The notes under the pieces are model-generated. The model ran no database searches. It worked only from the letters and a program-made list of their open reading frames with translations, and was not told the DNA's origin. Below are positions 20,366-29,581 of a stretch of DNA of 64,000 nt, in pieces. Position numbers and translations under genes: made by a program. The DNA is from Tardiphaga sp. P9-11. GTDB lineage: Bacteria > Pseudomonadota > Alphaproteobacteria > Rhizobiales > Xanthobacteraceae. The DNA lies in contig NZ_NPKQ01000001.1 of assembly GCF_008329525.1 (NCBI RefSeq), positions 806,001 through 870,000 on the forward strand. The letters run 5' to 3'. Numbering within the stretch: position 1 is the stretch's first letter; every line of letters begins with the position of its first letter.

Positions 20366-23300
20366 TCGAAATGGCCCGCAGAAGCGACCCGACTCGGTTT
20401 CAGAAGCGGACGATTGCATACGTCATTAAGAGGTTCTGGGAAGACGCGGTGCCCGCCCGTCGTTTTCTTGTTGCCGACGAAGTAGGTCTTGGAAAAACTA
20501 TAGTAGCTCGAGAGGTTGTGGCCGAAGCTCTGCGGCGTAGACCCGGTGAAAGCACGGACATTGTCTACCTCTGCTCAAGCCAGCCTGTCGCGAGTCAGAA
20601 TTTAAAGCGGCTAAAGGTTCACGGCCATGGTGGGACCACAAAAGCAACCCGGCTGACGTTGCTTGCGGCCGAACCTCCCGCCAAGGGAGGTGTACGTTAT
20701 CTCGCGCTCACGCCAAGCACGTCCTTCAAGGTGAGTGGACGCTCGGGCACGGTTCGTGAGCGAGCTCTCATATACCTGTGCTTGCGCTCTACGTTCAAGA
20801 GCGATGGTTTTTTGACGATCATGCAGCAAGTCACTGACGCTAGCTGGGCGCGAGTGCTTGATGGACTAGACATTACAAAGTGCGATCCAATCGTAATTCG
20901 GGCGTTTAGGGGCGCCGTCCGAGGAGACCAGTCGCTCTTGACGGAAATCCGTAATACCGCAGTTGAAGCCCCGACAGTTGGGCCGAGCAAAGAAGCAAAG
21001 AGAATTCTTAAGAAGAAACAGGATGAGCTCGTCGGTCGATTGCGCAAAGAACTTGCCCTTCAGAGTGCTGGGACGCTAGCGAGCAATGGTCTGATCATCG
21101 TCGACGAGTTTCAGCGCTTCTCGCCGCTCTTCGACTTTGCGAATGCGGAACGCGATTTCGGTGTGCGCTTGGCCGAGCGCCTCTTAACGCAAAAAATTCC
21201 CGAGCGCCGTGTCCTTCTTCTTTCCGCCACTCCGTATCGCATCGCGGGCGGGGAACTCGCCCCGGACGAGAAGCCTTATGCTGACTTTGTTGCGCTAGTA
21301 CGATTCCTTGCAGGTGCTGATTCATCCGCTGCGCTCTCAGATTCACTCAGCAGTTATTCAAGGGCTTTGCGGGCCAATCCGCCGGAAGCGAATGCGGTCA
21401 TAACAGCGCGCAATCATGCGCGCTTGATCCTGCGAAAGATTATGTGCCGCACTGAGCGGACCGGCTCGATGACTGACTCGAATGCCATGGTCGACGAAGA
21501 GGTTTTGGGTTTGCAGCCTGACGTCCAAGATCTTGGAGGAGCAATGGCCGCGCGTCGCATCGCGCGGCGACTTCGGGTCCGTGACCCGGTCGAATATTGG
21601 AAGTCAGCTCCCTTCTTCCTTGACTTCATGAGGGGATATCAATTTCGGGATGCAGCAATCGCGGTTGCGCAAATAAAGGATCGACGATTTGTTGCGCAGG
21701 AAGCGAAACGCGGCGAGCTTTTGCTCGACCAGCGGGCGCTCAAACGTCTTGACCCTTTGGTTTCTCCGTCGGCGCGCTTGCGCCACTTAATAAAGAGCGC
21801 GATGCCGGATGGCGTCGAGCGGCTACTTTGGATTCCTCCGTCACTCCCTTATCTGAGGCCGGCAGGGCAGTTCTCTGAGGCTGCGCCGGACTTGAAGCGG
21901 CTCATTTTTACTGAATGGCGGTTGGCACCCGACGCGATCACGGCGCTTACATCGTACGAGCTCGAGTTGCGACTTGCAGCAGGGATGCGAGCTTCGCGCA
22001 CTAAGCGAAATTCGCGCACGGATAGCGGTCCTGGCCTACGTCATAAGCGTTTCGGCGATCTCGGGAATATGCTTCGGCTGGGCCGCGCTAATCGGGCAGG
22101 GGACGATGCGACGTCATCGATGGTCCCCCTCGCCCTTCTTTTATCCGGGCCGAACATGGCAAGGTGGGGGGACCCTCTGCCGCCCGCGATCGCCGCAGGG
22201 GCACCGGTCGAGGCATCGCAAGTTCTGAAAGCCGCTGAAGCCAGAATACGGCCGTCGCTCAAAACTCTACCGCTGGGATCCCAGGTGGGTCGTGTCGACG
22301 ACCGCTGGTACTGGGCAGCTCCTCTTCTTCTAGAAAGTGAAACGGTGAATCGACAGTGGTTGTCGATGGACGATCAGTTTCTCGCCGCGAAGGAGACCGC
22401 CTCTACAGACTTAGACCGCGTGAATGACGCAATTTCCGCGGTTCTTGACCGCCCTGAGAGCCTGGGAAAACGTCCCCGAGATCTGGTCCGAGTGCTCGCA
22501 AAGCTTGCGGTGGCAGGACCCGGTAACTGCGCCTTTCGTGCGCTGTCGCGAACCGCATCTGGACCTGTGACAGTGTCAGAGCTCAAACGTTGCGCTTTCC
22601 ACGTGGCGCGCGGATTTCAGAGTCTGTTCAACCAAGGCGAAGCTGCCGCCGCAGTTCAACTCGAACAGCCGGGCCGAAAGCGTATATATTGGGATCAAGC
22701 GCTCGATTATTGTATCGCAGGAAATCTTCAGTCGCTTCTGGACGAACAATTGCATTTCGAAGCTGACGGTCTGGCGATGTTCGATGGAACGGACGCGGAG
22801 AAACTTGAGAAGGCCGCGACGGTTGTCCACACCTCGCTTACACTTCGGCGGTCGTCTATCGATGTGCTTGGACTCGAACGGCGACGTAGTCGCAAAGCTG
22901 AATCTACCGCTGATCTGGTGCGCTTAAGATGCCGGCATAGTGCACGATTTGCTGAGGTGAAAGAGGCTGACGGTGCGGTAAGCCGTCTCGACGCGGTGCG
23001 CGCCGCATTTAATTCTCCCTTCAAGCCGTTCATCTTGGCATCCACCGCGGTCGGGCAAGAGGGGTTGGACTTTCATCCGTGGTGTCATGCGGTGGTTCAT
23101 TGGAATCTGCCTCGGTCACCAGTCGAACTTGAACAGCGTGAAGGTCGTGTCCATCGATATAAGGGGCACGCCGTGCGCTTGAACGTTGCAAGTTTTATTG
23201 GGCTTTCTGGTCTGGCGGCAGCATGCCCTTCTCCAGGCTCTGATCCTTGGCAGAAGCTTTTCGAAATCGCATCAACGGTGGATATTGATAACGAGCTGTC

Positions 23301-23538
23301 TCCGTGTTGGTTATTTGAACAAGGTACAAAGCCGACAAAGATCAGAAGAATCATACCGTTCTTGAACTTCAGCCGTGAACAAGACAGTTGGCCCCGGTTG
23401 CGTGCCCGATTGGCGACCTACCGTCTCGCTATAGGTTTGCCTAGAGCAAATGATTTGCTCGATGCGCTCGAGCGCAACGGGATTACAGCCGATCAGGCTT
23501 TCGAATGGAAGATCGACCTGCGACCGCCTGCACTTTGA
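20362..23538 (+). CDS. Large SF2 helicase of the DUF6361-PLD operon
   Basis: A 1058-residue DEAD/DEAH-like helicase. Walker A is DEVGLGKT (39-46), motif II is an unusual DEFQ (248-251), motif III is LLSATPYR, and motifs V/VI are VGQEGLDFHPW and QREGRVHRYKG (about 920-930). The roughly 550 residues between the two RecA-like halves are much longer than a minimal helicase and probably hold a substrate-sensing insert. The ATG start overlaps the PLD stop (ATGA). It would be the DNA-translocating motor of the DUF6361-PLD-helicase set. The layout is like the helicases of DISARM and related anti-phage systems, but neither DUF1998 proteins nor a methyltransferase accompany it. Confidence 0.85.
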   Translation: MIEMARRSDPTRFQKRTIAYVIKRFWEDAVPARRFLVADEVGLGKTIVAREVVAEALRRRPGESTDIVYLCSSQPVASQNLKRLKVHGHGGTTKATRLTLLAAEPPAKGGVRYLALTPSTSFKVSGRSGTVRERALIYLCLRSTFKSDGFLTIMQQVTDASWARVLDGLDITKCDPIVIRAFRGAVRGDQSLLTEIRNTAVEAPTVGPSKEAKRILKKKQDELVGRLRKELALQSAGTLASNGLIIVDEFQRFSPLFDFANAERDFGVRLAERLLTQKIPERRVLLLSATPYRIAGGELAPDEKPYADFVALVRFLAGADSSAALSDSLSSYSRALRANPPEANAVITARNHARLILRKIMCRTERTGSMTDSNAMVDEEVLGLQPDVQDLGGAMAARRIARRLRVRDPVEYWKSAPFFLDFMRGYQFRDAAIAVAQIKDRRFVAQEAKRGELLLDQRALKRLDPLVSPSARLRHLIKSAMPDGVERLLWIPPSLPYLRPAGQFSEAAPDLKRLIFTEWRLAPDAITALTSYELELRLAAGMRASRTKRNSRTDSGPGLRHKRFGDLGNMLRLGRANRAGDDATSSMVPLALLLSGPNMARWGDPLPPAIAAGAPVEASQVLKAAEARIRPSLKTLPLGSQVGRVDDRWYWAAPLLLESETVNRQWLSMDDQFLAAKETASTDLDRVNDAISAVLDRPESLGKRPRDLVRVLAKLAVAGPGNCAFRALSRTASGPVTVSELKRCAFHVARGFQSLFNQGEAAAAVQLEQPGRKRIYWDQALDYCIAGNLQSLLDEQLHFEADGLAMFDGTDAEKLEKAATVVHTSLTLRRSSIDVLGLERRRSRKAESTADLVRLRCRHSARFAEVKEADGAVSRLDAVRAAFNSPFKPFILASTAVGQEGLDFHPWCHAVVHWNLPRSPVELEQREGRVHRYKGHAVRLNVASFIGLSGLAAACPSPGSDPWQKLFEIASTVDIDNELSPCWLFEQGTKPTKIRRIIPFLNFSREQDSWPRLRARLATYRLAIGLPRANDLLDALERNGITADQAFEWKIDLRPPAL

Positions 23539-23874
23539 TTGCGTCTAGTCGGTCATTGACCGATCGCGTTACGACTAGTTGCGCTATGAAGCGAGGCATG
23601 CTGCGGACCGTCTGTCAAAACAGATCCTGGCAAGCGCGAGGAAATACTGCGGCGCACGCGTTCGATATTCCATAATGCCTCTTTTCCGAGTCCAGTCCGG
23701 CGCGTTGCCTCATCGCTAAACGGTTGAGATGCGTAAATTGACCTCCGTGGACGCGGCGCTTTTGCTGTGTTGTATAGCCGCCCCGGGCCACGCTATCCGC
23801 GAAGCCTCGGTGGTTGTTGCGACTGGCAACCTATGACACGATCCAAGTCGTGTCTTTTATCGCCATGGACTCTT
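23539..23874. other. Intergenic gap after the defence genes, with nested inverted repeat
   Basis: No gene is supported here. Just after the helicase stop there are nested inverted repeats: CTAGTCG (23545-23551) pairs with CGACTAG (23572-23578), and inside lies the palindrome CGGTCATTGACCG (23550-23562). No T-run follows, so it is not a classical terminator; a protein-binding site or element boundary is possible. The promoter for the peptidase / ATP-grasp pair must lie in the remainder. Confidence 0.45.
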
Positions 23875-24903
23875 ATGCCGCTTCGGAAGCATCCTTGGGA
23901 ACAATTGTCGGATGAGCAGTTGCTCAAGCAACGCTTTAGTACTTTGAGGGTGACGATCAAAGGCACTTGGCTCGAGGATTGTATCTACACTCTGTATGAA
24001 GAGCTGAAGGATCGCGGTATTCGGCTTCGGCCGAATGTATGGATTTCGAGCGAATGGTTCAGTCCGGCCGATGTGCCAGGCATTGCCATCCCGTTCTACC
24101 TCGCTCATCCCCGCCTCATGAAGCTCGAGAAGAAGATGATGTTTGAGGCCGAAGGCAGCACCCGGTCAGAGTGCATGGCCATTCTCCGTCACGAGACAGG
24201 CCATGCCGTGCAGCATGCCTACCAATTGCAACGTCGCCGGCGCTGGCAGCAACTGTTCGGCCTGTCGTCCAAGCGTTACCCACTTTATTACCGGCCAAAT
24301 CCGGCCAGCCGGCGTTACGTCCAGCACCTTCGGCGCTGGTATGCACAAAGCCACCCAGACGAGGATTTCGCAGAAACCTTTGCGGTGTGGCTGCGACCGC
24401 GGTCGAGCTGGCGAACCCGATATGCCGACTGGCCGGCGCTAAAGAAGCTCGAATATGTCGACGAGCTGATGAGCGAGATCGCGGGCGAAAAGCCACTAAT
24501 CACCACACGCGAGCGTGTTGAACCTCTGTCGAAGCTGAGCCAAACGCTGGGCGAGCATTACCAGACAAAGCAAGCGTTCTACGCATTTACGCCGCCGAAG
24601 ACTTACGACCGCGACCTCAACCGCCTTTTCTCGGCCGATCCGCGGCATCGACGCGCGCAATCGGCGGCGTCTTTCATCAGGCGGCACCGCGCGCAGGTCA
24701 GGCAGATGGTCGCGCGATGGACAGGTGAAAACCAGCTCACGCTTGACGCCGTTTTGGACGACATGATTTCACGTTGCCGCGAGCTTGACCTGCGTGCCTT
24801 GGGATCCGAACAACAATTGCTGGTCAATTTCACCATTCTTTTAACGGCGAAGACCATGCACGCGTTGTTTGGTCCGTCCAGGCGCAAATGGATTGCGCTA
24901 TGA
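23875..24903 (+). CDS. Putative zinc-binding metallopeptidase
   Basis: A 342-residue zincin-like protein. The zinc site is HETGH at 106-110, inside CMAILRHETGHAVQH, with a likely third ligand in HPDEDFAETFAVW (E167 region), the pattern of the 'putative zinc-binding metallopeptidase' family. No signal peptide is visible, so it is probably cytoplasmic. The start is uncertain: GTG 23767, ATG 23833 and ATG 23875 are all open and none has a strong ribosome site. 23875 is chosen because family-like sequence (WEQLSDEQLLKQRF) begins soon after. The stop overlaps the ATP-grasp start (ATGA), so the two are coupled. The substrate is unknown. Confidence 0.8.
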   Translation: MPLRKHPWEQLSDEQLLKQRFSTLRVTIKGTWLEDCIYTLYEELKDRGIRLRPNVWISSEWFSPADVPGIAIPFYLAHPRLMKLEKKMMFEAEGSTRSECMAILRHETGHAVQHAYQLQRRRRWQQLFGLSSKRYPLYYRPNPASRRYVQHLRRWYAQSHPDEDFAETFAVWLRPRSSWRTRYADWPALKKLEYVDELMSEIAGEKPLITTRERVEPLSKLSQTLGEHYQTKQAFYAFTPPKTYDRDLNRLFSADPRHRRAQSAASFIRRHRAQVRQMVARWTGENQLTLDAVLDDMISRCRELDLRALGSEQQLLVNFTILLTAKTMHALFGPSRRKWIAL

Positions 24904-25934
24904 GGCGGCTTCGCGTGCTCGTTCTCATGCATCCCGATTGCGTGCCGCCGGAGACAACCGATGGTTACAGCGCGCAGGAAACTAACTTATGGAAAACAGA
25001 ATTTGACGTCGTCAGCACATTGCGTGCTGCAGGCCACGATGTTCGTCCGCTCGCGGTTCAGGAGGAAATCCGACCGATACGCGATGAGGTCGAAAATTTT
25101 AAACCCCATGTCGTCTATACGTTGCTGGAGGAATTTCACTACACGACCACGTTTGATCAGCACATCGCAAGCTTGCTCGAGCTGATGCGGATTCCATATA
25201 CGGGGTGCAACCCGCGCGGCCTGATCCTGGCGCGTGGCAAGGACCTGTCCAAGACGCTGGTGCAAAATCGCCGAATCGCGGTGCCGGCCTTTGGCGTGTT
25301 TCCGATGCACCGCAAGGTTAAACGCCCCGCGCGGCTCGCTCTGCCCTTGATCGTCAAGAGCCTCAGTGAAGATGGGTCCAATGGGATTTCGCAGGCCTCG
25401 ATCGTTGATACCGACGAGAAACTTGGCGAGCGCGTCGCCTTTGTTCACGAGCGGCTGCAGACGGCCGCGATCGCCGAGCAGTATATCGAGGGCCGTGAGC
25501 TTTATGTGGGGGTGCTCGGCAACAACCGGCTGCGGGCCTTGCCGGTCTGGGAGCTCAAATTCGGCACTTTGGGTGGTCAAGGTGCGCGGCAGATCGCCAC
25601 CGAAAAGGCCAAACACGATACCGATTATCAAGAGCGCGTCGGCATTGTCGATGGGCCGGCTGATGATCTGGCACCAGAAGTCACGGCTCGCATCCAACGG
25701 ACTGCCAAACGCATCTACCGAACATTGGGGCTAGATGGCTATGCGCGCATCGACTTTCGTTTGTCTGCCGACGGCACGCCGTATTTCATTGAAGCGAACC
25801 CGAACCCTGAGATCGCGCAAAGCCAGGAATTTGCCAAGGCGGCGCTACATGACGGGATCGACTATCCGAGCTTGCTGCATCGCATTTTGGCCTTGGGGAT
25901 CAGCCGGGCGAAAGCGGGGGCATCGGTCGGCTGA
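24900..25934 (+). CDS. ATP-grasp ligase, D-alanine-D-alanine ligase-like
   Basis: A 344-residue ATP-grasp enzyme. The N-terminal Rossmann-like part (RRLRVLVLMHPD), the central grip segment (LPLIVKSLSEDGSNGIS) and the metal/ATP loop DFRLSADGTPYFIEANPNPE near 290-310 match the Ddl-like group. It would join a carboxylate to an amine at ATP cost; the substrate is unknown, and a true housekeeping Ddl is unlikely given the location. The ATG at 24900 overlaps the peptidase stop; an in-frame ATG lies 12 bases earlier at 24888. The pairing suggests a ligase that makes, and a peptidase that trims or cleaves, the same peptide or amino acid conjugate. That is inference. Confidence 0.85.
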   Translation: MRRLRVLVLMHPDCVPPETTDGYSAQETNLWKTEFDVVSTLRAAGHDVRPLAVQEEIRPIRDEVENFKPHVVYTLLEEFHYTTTFDQHIASLLELMRIPYTGCNPRGLILARGKDLSKTLVQNRRIAVPAFGVFPMHRKVKRPARLALPLIVKSLSEDGSNGISQASIVDTDEKLGERVAFVHERLQTAAIAEQYIEGRELYVGVLGNNRLRALPVWELKFGTLGGQGARQIATEKAKHDTDYQERVGIVDGPADDLAPEVTARIQRTAKRIYRTLGLDGYARIDFRLSADGTPYFIEANPNPEIAQSQEFAKAALHDGIDYPSLLHRILALGISRAKAGASVG

Positions 25935-26093
25935 CGGGGGCGGGCGACGTGGTCTGTTCGTCAGGGCCGCGGCCTAGCGGCGTCGCTCTGTCCGCGCGGC
26001 GCTCTTAAGTTGCCGGCGATTGGGCCAGTGGCCGAGTTTTTCCATAACATCGCATACGCGAATCGACTCGTTGACCCGAACGCGTGCCCGCCG

Positions 26094-27014
26094 TTAGGCC
26101 GCCTCGTTCGCCAGCGTCGAGGTCATGTCGGCAATCTTGCGAAATTCCCCCAATACTTCCGGCTGATGCTGCGCGAGATAGCGCGCGACGCGCTCATTGC
26201 CGATCAGCTTTCCGAGATAGCCCTTGGCGACCGTGAGATGCAGGTGGTCTTGACCATAAGTGTCCTGAATGGAGGAGGTCGCCTCCTGCAGGCGGGCGAG
26301 CTCACGCTCCATCCGGCCAATCGCCTCGGCTGTCATGCCCTTTAATCGTTTCGGGGTCTGGGCATCCACGAGCTCGGATTGAGGTGTGGCGGTGAGAATC
26401 GCCGACGCGTAACTGACCGCAAAATTATTGGCGTTGATCATCAGCTCCGACGCTTCGATCTGCCGCAAGGGGCGCATTTTGCGCAAGATATCGAACACGG
26501 CTAGTGGACAGAATTTGTCTTTCAGCAATCCGGTGACTTCGCCGCAGATGCCGTCCAGCATCTGCATCTTCCGCGAAATGCTGCGGACATTGATGTCGAG
26601 GGCACGGGCAATCTTGTCTTTGGGGACTTGGCGTTCGATCGCCTTGGCAATCATCCGCTGCTCTTGTATCGGCGACAGACGGTTGATGCGCTTATTATAG
26701 GTGAACGCCTCGTCATCCCGGGAGATCAGGCATTCCACCTCAGCCGCCCCAAGATCGCGCAGAACCTCGACCCGAAGATGTCCGTCTAACAGCAAATATA
26801 TCTGCGGGCTGCGCGCGGCCGGGGTGACGACAGGCGGCTCAACCAATCCGATCTCACGAATGGACGCTGCAATCTGCTTGTACTTGTGACTCGTCTTGAC
26901 GGTCTTTCCGATCGCTCTGACCGGCAAAATGGCCGTCAGGGGAATTGTCCTGCAGGTCGGGTCAAATCCCTGAATGACGGCATCGATCGGACCGGGCTCG
27001 GAATAGGTGCTCAT
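26094..27014 (-). CDS. ParB/RepB-type partition protein (second of pair)
   Basis: A 306-residue protein of the plasmid partition RepB / ParB type. A ParB-like N-terminal domain is seen in YLLLDGHLRVEVLRDLGA, an HTH region follows around 140-170 (DKIARALDINVRSISRK), and a RepB-like C-terminal domain ends the protein. It overlaps the upstream ParB stop by four bases (ATGA), and that gene in turn overlaps the recombinase, so the three form one operon. No ParA/RepA is adjacent, so this is not a standard repABC partition locus. A role in element maintenance or in controlling the recombinase is likely. Confidence 0.85.
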   Translation of the reverse strand: MSTYSEPGPIDAVIQGFDPTCRTIPLTAILPVRAIGKTVKTSHKYKQIAASIREIGLVEPPVVTPAARSPQIYLLLDGHLRVEVLRDLGAAEVECLISRDDEAFTYNKRINRLSPIQEQRMIAKAIERQVPKDKIARALDINVRSISRKMQMLDGICGEVTGLLKDKFCPLAVFDILRKMRPLRQIEASELMINANNFAVSYASAILTATPQSELVDAQTPKRLKGMTAEAIGRMERELARLQEATSSIQDTYGQDHLHLTVAKGYLGKLIGNERVARYLAQHQPEVLGEFRKIADMTSTLANEAA

Positions 27015-27925
27015 GCGGCTAACCCCGATGTGAGGCGTTCCTGCAGGAACGCCGGCATCGAATCGAGCTTTTCGGCGCGAAGCAGATTGGTGAAATTGCT
27101 GTCGTCGCGCAGTGATCGTATCGCCTCAACCACAAACAGCAGCCGCTGTTGGGTGACCTCAGCCTTTTTGATCAGGAGCTTTTGACGGTCAGCTTCCTGT
27201 CGATAGACGCGAATGATGGCTTCGCTGGTCAACGGGCGCTTCGACTTGTCGCGGCGCCCGTTGGGAATGTCACGGATGTGCTTGCCGCGTCGTTGGCGTT
27301 GCTCGATTAAGCGGCGCACGGCAACAAGCTTGCGGCCGCGCAGTTTCTTCTCCGTATAGGCTTGCGTAAGCGCCTGCTGCACCTCTTCGTCGCTCGACTT
27401 CGAGATTTCAATCGCCATGTTGAGGGGTAACAGGCCGTTCTCCACGGCCGCGAGAAGGCGCTCCTCGCCATTTTCCAAGAGCTTGGCGATTGCCGTCACA
27501 TACTCCGGGGTCACACCAATCTTTGCGGCGATCTCTCGATCGTTATAGCCGCGGCCTTTGAGGGTACTGATATCCTCTAACAGATCGACAGCACGGTGTT
27601 GTCGCCGTGCACAGTTCTCAACGAGGCTCATGACCAAGCAATCAGTTTCCTCCGCTTCGGTCACGATCGCCGGGATTTCGGACTGTCCGAGCTGAATGAA
27701 GGCCTCAATGCGGCCTTGCCCACATACCAGATCGTAACGCGCGCTATCTGAGTGGCTTTCACGCGGGCTTACGGTGATCGGGCGCTTCAGCCCGACATTG
27801 GCGATGCTGCGGACGATCTCTTGAAAATTGCGCCGGCTGCGGGCCCGCGGGTTCAGCAGTCGGATCTCAGCGATGGGAATGATCTTGATCGTCTTGCCGT
27901 TTTCGGTAGCTGCAGACTTGCTCAT
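27011..27925 (-). CDS. ParB/RepB-type partition protein (first of pair)
   Basis: A 304-residue ParB-family protein. The N-terminal domain has the CTPase-fold signature region VCGQGRIEAFIQLG and LVENCARRQH; a central HTH (DREIAAKIGVTPEYVTAIAKL) should contact DNA, followed by a basic RepB-like C-terminus. It is related to the next protein but clearly diverged, so the two could recognise different sites or form a heteromer. Both ends overlap neighbouring genes (ATGA junctions), giving a recombinase-ParB-ParB operon of a kind known from rhizobial integrated elements. Confidence 0.88.
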   Translation of the reverse strand: MSKSAATENGKTIKIIPIAEIRLLNPRARSRRNFQEIVRSIANVGLKRPITVSPRESHSDSARYDLVCGQGRIEAFIQLGQSEIPAIVTEAEETDCLVMSLVENCARRQHRAVDLLEDISTLKGRGYNDREIAAKIGVTPEYVTAIAKLLENGEERLLAAVENGLLPLNMAIEISKSSDEEVQQALTQAYTEKKLRGRKLVAVRRLIEQRQRRGKHIRDIPNGRRDKSKRPLTSEAIIRVYRQEADRQKLLIKKAEVTQQRLLFVVEAIRSLRDDSNFTNLLRAEKLDSMPAFLQERLTSGLAA

Positions 27926-29496
27926 GCGGCATCCTCCAAGAAGTTGGTACGAGCTGCGATCGCGTAGAAGAAGTCGAGTGAATCGAAGCGGTAAGCGTCC
28001 AATGCTAACGGGTTGTCCTCCTGCAACCGCAAATGACTGGCGTTGAGGTCTATGCTCGGAAACAGATAATAGTCATGCGGCACTTCATTGGCCGCATCCA
28101 TGCGAAGGGCAACGACCACATCGGGAACCAGACCCGTATCGAATCTGAGCCGCCAGCGCAGGGCGCCCGCTTGGGTCTGGAAGGATCGCGCGATGATCAA
28201 GGATGCGGTGAACTCGTCATTGATTGTCAGTAAATCAGTCGTGGCATCAAACGCGACATCGGCGCCCGCCTCCCGCAAGCCGGCGGTGACGGTCGCGAGA
28301 ACATCCGGATACGATCGCCGTAGGTTCCGATTAATTTCGATGTATCTGTAATCACGGTCCGGCTCATAGCCGATCAGTTCGTAAGCGCGCGTCAGGCTGC
28401 CAAATCGATATCGATAAGTGCTCGACGACGGCATATTCTCGCGTTCGTCGATCACGAGCCCGGAGAGTGATCCCTCTTCCGTCAGTACTGATCTTAGGAG
28501 CGCCAGAAGCTCTTCGTCGGAAAAATAATGACTACGCTGGTCAATGATCGCCCGCGCCCGCTCAAATAGCGCGATATCGACGACAGCGGGAAAGGCGCCG
28601 TCGGCGCGGACCCATGTGTCTGGGTGATTGACGACGCGGCGTTGCTTCAGTTTGTACGACACGCGGTTGAAGACGTTGTTGCCGATGTATTTTTCGTTGG
28701 TGAGGATTTGGTGGATCGAGGCGCGGCTCCAAGGCGTCCCGCGCTCAGTGGTGCGGCCTTCATTATTGAGCAGCGTCGCAATCTCGCGCTCCGACATCGC
28801 AGCGTGGACGAAGAGCGAATAGACGCGGTTGATTTGCTCAATCTCGTTTGACGGACCAAGGGTCAGAACGACCCGATCTGTTTGGAGGCTCTTGCGATCC
28901 CCCGCGGCGAGCTCGCCCTTCGGGGCTCTGCTTTGGTCGAGGAGAAGTCTACGCAGACCGTAACCAGCTGGGCCGCCTTGGCGAAATCCGTATTCAACCA
29001 ATCGGCACTGCCCAGCAAACACTTTAACGGAGAGCTCGCGACTATACTCTCCCGCCATCACCCGCTTTACATTCTTAAGCAGGATGGAGCCGATGCTGCC
29101 GTCGTTGTCGAATTGCTCCCCACAGTAGTGCACACGGATGCCGGCCCTGGAGCAGAGGTGCTCGTGATAGGCGCCTTCATCCGCATCCTGGAACCGTCCC
29201 CATCGGCTCACGTCGTAAACCAGAATAGCCTTAAACGCCGCCTGCTGGCTTTGCACTGCCCTCATCAAGCTTTGTAGACCCTCTCTGCCGTCAATTCTCA
29301 AGCCACTCCGCCCAGAGTCCTCGTAAACTTGGACAATCTCAAAACCACGCTGTTCAGCATAGCGACTAATCGTATCGAGTTGATTTTCCGTCGAGTAGTC
29401 CTGGTGCTCTGTTGACATCCTCACGTACGCGGCTGCTGGACACAGCGTGTCCGCTGAGCTTGTGCTGACAACAGAGGCGCGGGTTCGCCTGATCAA
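27922..29496 (-). CDS. Large serine recombinase
   Basis: Site-specific recombinase of the resolvase/invertase superfamily, about 524 residues with the start chosen here. The catalytic domain begins at AAAYVRMSTEHQD (nucleophile S28 in this numbering) and includes VYEDSGRSGLRIDGREGLQ and VYDVSRWGRF. A Recombinase domain follows (REIATLLNNEGRTTERG through ILTNEKYIGNNVFNR) and then a long C-terminus. The frame is open up to 29757, but that extension is unlike recombinases and would run antisense through the gene at 29582. TTG at 29496 with AGGTG upstream, or GTG at 29541, is more likely. It probably integrates or excises the island. The following ParB gene overlaps its stop. Confidence 0.88.
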   Translation of the reverse strand: MIRRTRASVVSTSSADTLCPAAAYVRMSTEHQDYSTENQLDTISRYAEQRGFEIVQVYEDSGRSGLRIDGREGLQSLMRAVQSQQAAFKAILVYDVSRWGRFQDADEGAYHEHLCSRAGIRVHYCGEQFDNDGSIGSILLKNVKRVMAGEYSRELSVKVFAGQCRLVEYGFRQGGPAGYGLRRLLLDQSRAPKGELAAGDRKSLQTDRVVLTLGPSNEIEQINRVYSLFVHAAMSEREIATLLNNEGRTTERGTPWSRASIHQILTNEKYIGNNVFNRVSYKLKQRRVVNHPDTWVRADGAFPAVVDIALFERARAIIDQRSHYFSDEELLALLRSVLTEEGSLSGLVIDERENMPSSSTYRYRFGSLTRAYELIGYEPDRDYRYIEINRNLRRSYPDVLATVTAGLREAGADVAFDATTDLLTINDEFTASLIIARSFQTQAGALRWRLRFDTGLVPDVVVALRMDAANEVPHDYYLFPSIDLNASHLRLQEDNPLALDAYRFDSLDFFYAIAARTNFLEDAA

Positions 29497-29581
29497 GCGG
29501 GCACCTGTAGGATTATCTGCTGTGCCTTCCCCCGAGGACACCTGGCTTGCTGCAGCCAGATGGTAGCGAGCAGGGTGCGGA

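Noticed and set aside
17368-23538. Assignment of the trio as DISARM
   Set aside because: There is a PLD and a helicase, but no DUF1998 proteins or DISARM methyltransferase, and DUF6361 is not part of DISARM.
26094-27925. repABC plasmid replication locus
   Set aside because: RepA and RepC are absent and the ParB pair is fused operonically to a recombinase, so an integrated element is more likely.
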